Source: CAYRQP01 sp964426545 (GTDB lineage Bacteria; Fermentibacterota; Fermentibacteria; Fermentibacterales; JCC-6). Taken from it: DNA of 64,000 nt. The position numbers and the translations under genes are program-made. The stretch is from NCBI GenBank assembly GCA_964426545.1, contig CAYRQP010000004.1:68470-132469 (forward strand), given 5' to 3'. Below the pieces are notes generated by a model. The model was not told the origin of the DNA and made no database searches. It saw nothing but the letters and a program-made list of their open reading frames with translations. Positions 59,044 to 64,000 of this stretch are shown here, piece after piece (positions within the stretch are counted from its first letter, which is position 1; each line of letters starts with the position of its first letter).

Positions 59044-60225
59044 ATGTTTAAGAAACCGGAATACAGTACACTATTATCAAGGTTGCAGGAACCATCCGGA
59101 TTAATCCAGGTAATTTCCGGACCGCGTCAGGTCGGAAAAACCACAATGGTACATCAGGTACTGGAATCCCTTGCTACAGAAGGTAGGGAGGTTATGTACT
59201 CATCGGCCGACCTCCCCGCCCCAAAAGGAACAACATGGATCGAGGAAAAATGGGCAGCGGCAAGAGTAGTAGCAAAGAAGAACAAGACAGTTCTTGCTTT
59301 GGACGAAGTGCAGAAAATCCCGCAATGGTCGGAGACAGTGAAAAGGCTTCGGGATGAAGAGCTGAGGCTGCCTAATCCAATCTCAGTTGTAATTCTTGGT
59401 TCGTCGGCTTTGCTGATGCATAGGGGACTTACAGAAAGCCTTGCAGGACGCTTCGAAGTCATTCGGATGGGACACTGGTCGCTTGAGGAGATGCATAAGG
59501 CATTTGGGTTGAATCTCGAGCAGTATCTTGTTTACGGAGGGTATCCAGGAGGTGCAGCACTTATGCACGATTTCGACAGATGGCGAAGTTACATTCTCGA
59601 TTCACTGATTGAAACCTGTATTGCACGGGATATTCTCATGATGACAAGGGTGGATAAACCTATTCTCCTCCGAAAACTATTCATGCTTGCCTGTGAATAC
59701 CCCTGCAGAATCCTGAGTTACAACAAGATTCTCGGCCAGCTCCAGGACACAGGCAACACAACTACGCTTGCACATTATCTCGATCTTCTCGAACAGGCCG
59801 GGCTGGTTGCCGGCTTGAAGAAATACTCAGGCAGTAAAGTGAGAAAACGCAGTTCCGGACCTAAACTCCTGCCGCTCAATACAGCACTTGTCAGTGCAGT
59901 GAACAATACCGACCCTGAGTATGTATCTAACAACCCGTCATACAGAGGACGGCTTGTCGAAACCGCTGTGGGAAATCACCTATATCAAAGTGCTTTGAAA
60001 AAGCGAAAGAATGTACCAATGTACTGGAACGCAGGTGATAACGAAGTGGATTTCGTTCTCAACAGAAGAGAGAAACTACTTGGTTTAGAAGCGTATTCCG
60101 GCATAAGAGGACATACAAACATAGGTATGGAACAGTTTAAGAAGAAATACCCCGAAGCAGAAGTTATCCTGATTGGCGGCGATGGGCTACCCATTGAAAC
60201 AGCCCTACAGGAAGATTTTCAGTAA
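59044..60225 (+). CDS. AAA ATPase with DUF4143 domain (second copy)
   Basis: The ATG at 59044 follows an AGAGAGGT Shine-Dalgarno; the frame extends 6 codons to a TTG. The 393-residue protein has Walker A SGPRQVGKTTM, Walker B TVLALDEVQKI, VVILGSSALLM, and a C-terminal DUF4143 domain ending in NEVDFVLNRREKLLGLEAYSG. It is a distant relative of the ATPase at 30801. It begins a rightward run with the zinc-ribbon protein and the DUF262-HNH protein. Confidence 0.9.
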   Translation: MFKKPEYSTLLSRLQEPSGLIQVISGPRQVGKTTMVHQVLESLATEGREVMYSSADLPAPKGTTWIEEKWAAARVVAKKNKTVLALDEVQKIPQWSETVKRLRDEELRLPNPISVVILGSSALLMHRGLTESLAGRFEVIRMGHWSLEEMHKAFGLNLEQYLVYGGYPGGAALMHDFDRWRSYILDSLIETCIARDILMMTRVDKPILLRKLFMLACEYPCRILSYNKILGQLQDTGNTTTLAHYLDLLEQAGLVAGLKKYSGSKVRKRSSGPKLLPLNTALVSAVNNTDPEYVSNNPSYRGRLVETAVGNHLYQSALKKRKNVPMYWNAGDNEVDFVLNRREKLLGLEAYSGIRGHTNIGMEQFKKKYPEAEVILIGGDGLPIETALQEDFQ

Positions 60226-60248
60226 CGGATACCATTAAAGGAGATAAC

Positions 60249-60935
60249 ATGGAAACACGCTCCTGCCTACAGTGCGGCGGGTCTGATTTCGAAAGACACG
60301 GAATGACCCTGTCCTGCAATTACTGCGGATCCGAACTCATTATAGACCATGACGACACACTCGCATGGGTATGTACCGACTGCGGTTTCAAAAATTCGGA
60401 GAAAAGCACTTTTTGCGGCAAGTGCGGCGAACCGCTCAAAGCCATCTGTTATGAATGCCATAAACTCATCCGCGGTGACCTGCAATTCTGTCCAACATGC
60501 AGATTCGAATTCCTACCCGATGAAAAACTTATCCTAACCCATCAGGATAACAAGTACGCAAACTACCTAAGCAACAAACGCCTGTACTGCCGAAGCCTGC
60601 ACGGTAAAGGAAGCAGACAGCTTCTGCTCGAACAGATCCAGGAAATAGTCATCATCAATGTTTACAACAAAGGTTTTGCAATAGGTATAAAAGGATTTAC
60701 GGGTGAGTCCTATAAACAAACGAACGGTGAAGTGATTGACGGTTCAGACTCCTTCGCCCAGATAAATGTTCCGACGAAGCATGATGCCGAACTCTTCGCC
60801 CAAACCATCGTCGAAAACACCCCCGATAACCCGCCAATAGTCAACCACCCCAAACTCCGATGCTTCGAGCGAGTGTTCGCAACCGCAATTGCACTTGCAG
60901 GAATGGTCTTGTTAGTAATGGTATTGATTCATTAG
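60249..60935 (+). CDS. Zinc-ribbon membrane-anchored protein
   Basis: A 228-residue protein. The first 95 residues hold four paired cysteine sets (CLQCGG, CNYCGS, CTDCGFKNSEKSTFCGKCG, CYECHKL ... CPTC), that is, two to four zinc ribbons. The middle is a PH-like beta domain (EIVIINVYNKGFAIGIKGFTG), and the last 20 residues (VFATAIALAGMVLLVMVLIH) are a membrane anchor, so it is probably tail-anchored with its ribbons in the cytoplasm. It is 24 bp from both neighbours, in the same direction, and may be part of a defence or quality-control set. Function unknown. Confidence 0.8.
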   Translation: METRSCLQCGGSDFERHGMTLSCNYCGSELIIDHDDTLAWVCTDCGFKNSEKSTFCGKCGEPLKAICYECHKLIRGDLQFCPTCRFEFLPDEKLILTHQDNKYANYLSNKRLYCRSLHGKGSRQLLLEQIQEIVIINVYNKGFAIGIKGFTGESYKQTNGEVIDGSDSFAQINVPTKHDAELFAQTIVENTPDNPPIVNHPKLRCFERVFATAIALAGMVLLVMVLIH

Positions 60936-60958
60936 ATACTTGAAGGAAAGGACGAAGT

Positions 60959-62896
60959 ATGAAAGTAGATACAATTATCTCAATGATTGACCAAGGAGCG
61001 ATAGCTCTCCCTGAGTTTCAAAGAGGGTATGTGTGGAACCGAAAACAGGTGAAGCAAATGATGAACTCACTTTACAGAGGCTATCCAATTGGTTCCTTGT
61101 TAATATGGGTGACCTCCACAGAAGAAGCAGATATTCGAGGGGGTGTTCCACAATTCAAAGACATCAAATTACTTTTGGATGGTCAGCAGAGAATCACATC
61201 CTTATATGGGCTTAGTAAGGGAACAGCCCCCCCGTTCTTCGAAGGTAATTCAAGAGCATTTACGGGCTTGTATTTTAATCTTGAAGACGAAAAGTTTGAG
61301 TTTTTCCGTAAACGAAAGATGCGGGATGATCCTTTGTGGATTGATGTAACCAGTCTACTGAAGGATGGAATGGGAAGACTAATCTCTAGACTGTATGAAC
61401 TTGATTTGCCAAGCGAATCTTATAGCAGTTATATGGAAAGACTTAATCGCGTGTACCAAGTCACTCAGAAGGATTTTCATATAGACGAAATAGTAGGAAG
61501 GGAACTTGAAGAAGTCGTAAATATCTTTAACATAGTAAACAGCGGTGGTACTAAGCTCTCCAAAGGAGATCTTGCTATGGCCAAAATATCAGCAACTTGG
61601 CCTGATGCAAGAGAAAGGATGAATGAAAAACTCAAAGAGTGGGAGAGGAATGGTTTCAAATTCAGATTAGAGTGGTATCTTCGATGTATCAATGCCACAA
61701 CATTGGGAAAATCAAAGTTCATAGCACTTGCTGAGATTGATAAGAATGTTTTTCAAATAGGACTGAAGGAAACGACAAAAAGCATCGATACTTCCATAAA
61801 CCTGATTTCATCACGATTGGGTTTGGATCATGATCAAGTATTCAAAAGCAAATACTCTATTGCACTGATTTCTCGTTACATGAAACTTCGCGGAAAGAGT
61901 CTTACTGATGCTAAGGAGATCGGAAAGCTACTGTTCTGGTATGTGCACACCCTTCTCTGGGGACATTATTCTAGTTCACCAATTTCTGTTTTAAGACAAG
62001 ATCTTTCTTCAATCGAGAATAACGACGACCCAATTGGAACGTTGATTGATAAGCTACGGCAAAATCGTGGTAGCCTTGAAATCACATCAGCTGACTTCAA
62101 GGGATGGAGCAAAGGTGCACGTTTCTATCCAATTCTTTATATGTTAACCCGAATGAACCATGCTCTAGACTGGCATACAGAGACAGAGCTCTCACAGAAC
62201 CTACTCGGTAGCCATGCTAAACTACAGATTCACCACATTTTCCCCAAGACTCTACTGTACAAGTCTTTATATCTAAAGAAAGAAGTTAATGCGTTGGCTA
62301 ATTTCACCTTCCTAACAGCACAGACAAACCAGCAAATATCTGCTAAACAACCTGAAGAATATCTATCAGTCATACAAGAGATGCATCCTGGAGTCCTTGA
62401 ATCTCACTGGATACCAACTGACCGAAATCTATGGAAAATAGAGAATTATCGTCTGTTTCTTGAGGAAAGGAGAAATCTACTCGCAAAAGCTGCAAATGAA
62501 TATGTAGATAGCTTATTGATGAATACCAGAATCGATATCCCTGCAGAATTTATCGCTGGAGGGATTGAAACAGAGGAAGAGGAAATGAAAATACTCTCAC
62601 TATGTGATTGGCTATGCAGGCAGGGATTAAGCGCAGGTGAAGAAAAATTTTCGATTATTAACAAAGAAACGGGGAAGATTAAAGCCATATTAGATATGGC
62701 TTGGCCAAAAGGAATTCAGGAAGGTCTAACTGAACCAATTGCACTTCTACTTGAGGAACCGCAAGAAGTATTAGCAGTTGCAGGACAAGCTGGCTTTCGG
62801 TTCTTTACATCCATCTCTGAGTTTAAGGATTATGTCTTAAGTGAAGTATTGGAGGAATCAAACAGCACGAGTTATGATGACCCGTTGCGGTATTGA
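60959..62896 (+). CDS. DUF262-HNH (GmrSD-like) nuclease
   Basis: A 645-residue protein of the GmrSD type. The N-terminal DUF262 domain has LPEFQRGYVWN and the DGQQR motif (residues 74-78), a ParB-like NTPase site. A DUF1524-type HNH domain is at about residues 420-470 (LQIHHIFPKTLLYK, then LANFTFLTAQTNQQISAK). The C-terminal 150 residues are an extra domain. GmrSD enzymes cut glucosylated or otherwise modified phage DNA; other DUF262 proteins have different defence roles. Base composition looks lower in G+C than upstream, which suits a transferred gene. Confidence 0.9.
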   Translation: MKVDTIISMIDQGAIALPEFQRGYVWNRKQVKQMMNSLYRGYPIGSLLIWVTSTEEADIRGGVPQFKDIKLLLDGQQRITSLYGLSKGTAPPFFEGNSRAFTGLYFNLEDEKFEFFRKRKMRDDPLWIDVTSLLKDGMGRLISRLYELDLPSESYSSYMERLNRVYQVTQKDFHIDEIVGRELEEVVNIFNIVNSGGTKLSKGDLAMAKISATWPDARERMNEKLKEWERNGFKFRLEWYLRCINATTLGKSKFIALAEIDKNVFQIGLKETTKSIDTSINLISSRLGLDHDQVFKSKYSIALISRYMKLRGKSLTDAKEIGKLLFWYVHTLLWGHYSSSPISVLRQDLSSIENNDDPIGTLIDKLRQNRGSLEITSADFKGWSKGARFYPILYMLTRMNHALDWHTETELSQNLLGSHAKLQIHHIFPKTLLYKSLYLKKEVNALANFTFLTAQTNQQISAKQPEEYLSVIQEMHPGVLESHWIPTDRNLWKIENYRLFLEERRNLLAKAANEYVDSLLMNTRIDIPAEFIAGGIETEEEEMKILSLCDWLCRQGLSAGEEKFSIINKETGKIKAILDMAWPKGIQEGLTEPIALLLEEPQEVLAVAGQAGFRFFTSISEFKDYVLSEVLEESNSTSYDDPLRY

Positions 62897-63003
62897 GTTG
62901 ACTTACTACGACTTAATCTGACAGTCACCTTCTGAGTAGTACCGTCAGGTCAGCGTGAGAATTGCAGTCAAAACAGTCTTGAGACCGAAGCAACAATTCC
63001 TTG

Positions 63004-63924
63004 CTAAATCAAGAAAAACTCCCTTGCTTCTCCGCGAAACACTTCCCTTATGTGCCAGGAAGCATACTCTTCGTCTGGCAGATAGGTTGATCTGAGGGGG
63101 TTTCTCAGTTTCTGGCCGTGAAACCTCATAAGCCAGTCATCGAAGCTTTCCGAACCGTGTGCATTTTCAGAAACGAGAAAGATAAGTTCAGTTGAAAGGG
63201 AAAAAGCACCTCTGTCGAATAGTTTATGATGAAGTGAGCATAGAGCAAGTCCATTTTGTTCTTTATCCGGACCACCGTAGGCGTGCCACTTGATATGTGC
63301 GGCTTCTAGTCCGATAAGGTCATTCCCCACACGGATATCAAAACCGCAAACAGCACACCTGTATTCATAAGCCCGTAACACCTTCTCCCTGAATTTTGGG
63401 TCTCTTGTTCGGGTTTCTTCCTGAGTTTGTTCTGATTCGGGTACGGGAGAAACACCGGTAGTTATCCCGGCAGCCTGCAGGATGTCTTCGTGCATTGTTC
63501 TTGGAAAATGCGAATGAAGAATAGTTCCGGCAATGTCAAGAAGAAGAGTTCTGTCAGTATTTAAGATTTCATGTATTTCGGAGGGGAAACTGCCATGTAC
63601 ATCGTTATTCCTCATCATTGTCTTGGTTGGGCATGCACCCAAATGTCCGCCAGGAGAAGGAGACATGTTTGAGAGGTTCCAAATATCGTCATTCTGCAGG
63701 TACCAAAATGGATACAGTGCCTGTGTTTTATTGGGTGGACCGAACTCATCGAGCAGTTTCCCGACATTCACATCAACATCTTGGAATGATACAGGATCTG
63801 TATAGCCGTTAAAGATTCGGCCGAGTATATACAGTATCAACAGAGGTTTATGCGGAGCACGCTTGTCTCCCTGTTTCCAAACCGTAATTTGATCGAAGAG
63901 TTTTCTTACTTCTTCTTTAGTCAT
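63004..63924 (-). CDS. Phosphorothioate-DNA restriction-type HNH endonuclease
   Basis: The start at 63924 (MTKEEVRKLFDQITVWKQGDKRAPHKPLLILY) overlaps the upstream stop (TAATG). The 306-residue protein has the sulfur-binding domain pattern at the N-terminus (RAPHKPLLILYILGRIF, then PFWYLQNDDIWNL) and an HNH domain near residues 185-245 (CAVCGFDI, LEAAHIKWHAYGGPD, NGLALCSLHHKLFDRGAF). Enzymes of this build cut phosphorothioate-modified (and often methylated) DNA. No dnd or ssp modification gene is in the window, so it is a solitary restriction gene here. It is convergent with the DUF262-HNH gene. Confidence 0.9.
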   Translation of the reverse strand: MTKEEVRKLFDQITVWKQGDKRAPHKPLLILYILGRIFNGYTDPVSFQDVDVNVGKLLDEFGPPNKTQALYPFWYLQNDDIWNLSNMSPSPGGHLGACPTKTMMRNNDVHGSFPSEIHEILNTDRTLLLDIAGTILHSHFPRTMHEDILQAAGITTGVSPVPESEQTQEETRTRDPKFREKVLRAYEYRCAVCGFDIRVGNDLIGLEAAHIKWHAYGGPDKEQNGLALCSLHHKLFDRGAFSLSTELIFLVSENAHGSESFDDWLMRFHGQKLRNPLRSTYLPDEEYASWHIREVFRGEAREFFLI

Positions 63925-64000
63925 TATTCCATCACCCCCCAATTATCCTCATCCAGTCCGCACAGTGCTTCGTGTCTGCAGTCTTCGGGTATTATTAACA
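63924..64000 (-). CDS. C-terminal end of an upstream gene (partial)
   Basis: On the minus strand, one frame from the right edge reads LIIPEDCRHEALCGLDEDNWGVME and stops with TAA at 63926-63924, whose last base starts the ATG of the HNH gene. The overlap indicates coupled translation, so its product may be the partner of the restriction nuclease. Only about 24 residues are present and I do not recognise the family. Confidence 0.6.
   Translation of the reverse strand, partial: LIIPEDCRHEALCGLDEDNWGVME

Noticed and set aside
1..64000. CRISPR arrays, rRNA genes and riboswitches
   Set aside because: No regularly spaced repeats, no rRNA-like stretches, and no riboswitch core I recognise; repeats found are coding (RCC1, FG-GAP, propeller) or short palindromes.

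Overview
The window looks like a chromosomal segment from an uncultivated, anaerobic, Gram-negative-type bacterium. Envelope traits are an Omp85-type barrel protein, a FadL-like barrel remnant, lipoproteins with a lipobox and a Wza/Wzz-type export pair. Four large secreted proteins (RCC1, FG-GAP and two propellers) end in a C-terminal beta-sandwich with a PNP-like motif, similar to T9SS-type sorting domains. Two smaller secreted proteins share a different tail, S-T-W-x-x-I-K. This combination suggests an FCB-related candidate phylum (Fermentibacterota, Latescibacterota or similar); that placement is inference. Reverse rubrerythrin, hybrid cluster protein, an Rrf2 regulator and a two-cluster ferredoxin point to an anaerobe that meets oxygen or NO stress. 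The code is standard and GTG/TTG starts are common.

Layout: 0-6.5 kb holds housekeeping-like genes (HAD end, metallophosphoesterase, ABC-F) and secreted proteins or lipoproteins of unknown role. A tRNA-Ser(GCT) at 6.58 kb is followed at once by a 1.85-kb cassette (GT4 plus cupin) bounded by a perfect 33-bp inverted repeat. 8.5-12.1 kb is a stress island: rubrerythrin and hcp on the minus strand, Rrf2 and ferredoxin on the plus strand, with two near-consensus promoters and an inverted-repeat operator between them. 12.1-22.5 kb is accessory: VapBC, a BrnTA-like toxin-antitoxin pair, secreted repeat proteins, broken genes and a family of short A-centred palindromes. 22.5-26.4 kb is a minus-strand run of an Omp85-type protein, adenosine deaminase, a small protein and a PilZ protein.

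27.7-47.2 kb is mostly a polysaccharide locus. The tightly packed run 32.2-47.2 kb encodes a FemAB/GNAT-like transferase, a polytopic GT-C-like protein, GT4, flippase, GT2, MurB, a GDP-sugar reductase-like SDR, a propeller protein, RmlA, RmlB, UDP-xylose synthase, a Wza-like export protein and a Wzz-like chain-length protein. Nearly every junction is a 4-bp start/stop overlap, so translational coupling is likely.

47.2-54.6 kb carries an Eis-like acetyltransferase, an iron-sulfur flavoprotein, a Gate-domain membrane protein, MazEF, an AlkD-like protein, a DMT transporter and a sigma-54 enhancer-binding protein with an atypical DHH-like N-terminal domain. That regulator faces a good sigma-54 promoter (54706-54721) with inverted repeats upstream. 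The promoter drives a small unknown gene, after which come a secreted protein and an SbcD/SbcC-like (YhaO/YhaN-like) pair. 59-64 kb is defence-flavoured: a DUF4143 ATPase, a zinc-ribbon membrane protein, a GmrSD-type DUF262-HNH protein, and a sulfur-binding-domain HNH nuclease typical of phosphorothioate-DNA restriction. The best candidate for an undescribed system is the DHH-sigma54 regulator with its sigma-54 target and the adjacent nuclease/ATPase pair (53.0-58.9 kb). The 33-bp-IR cassette is the best mobile-element candidate.
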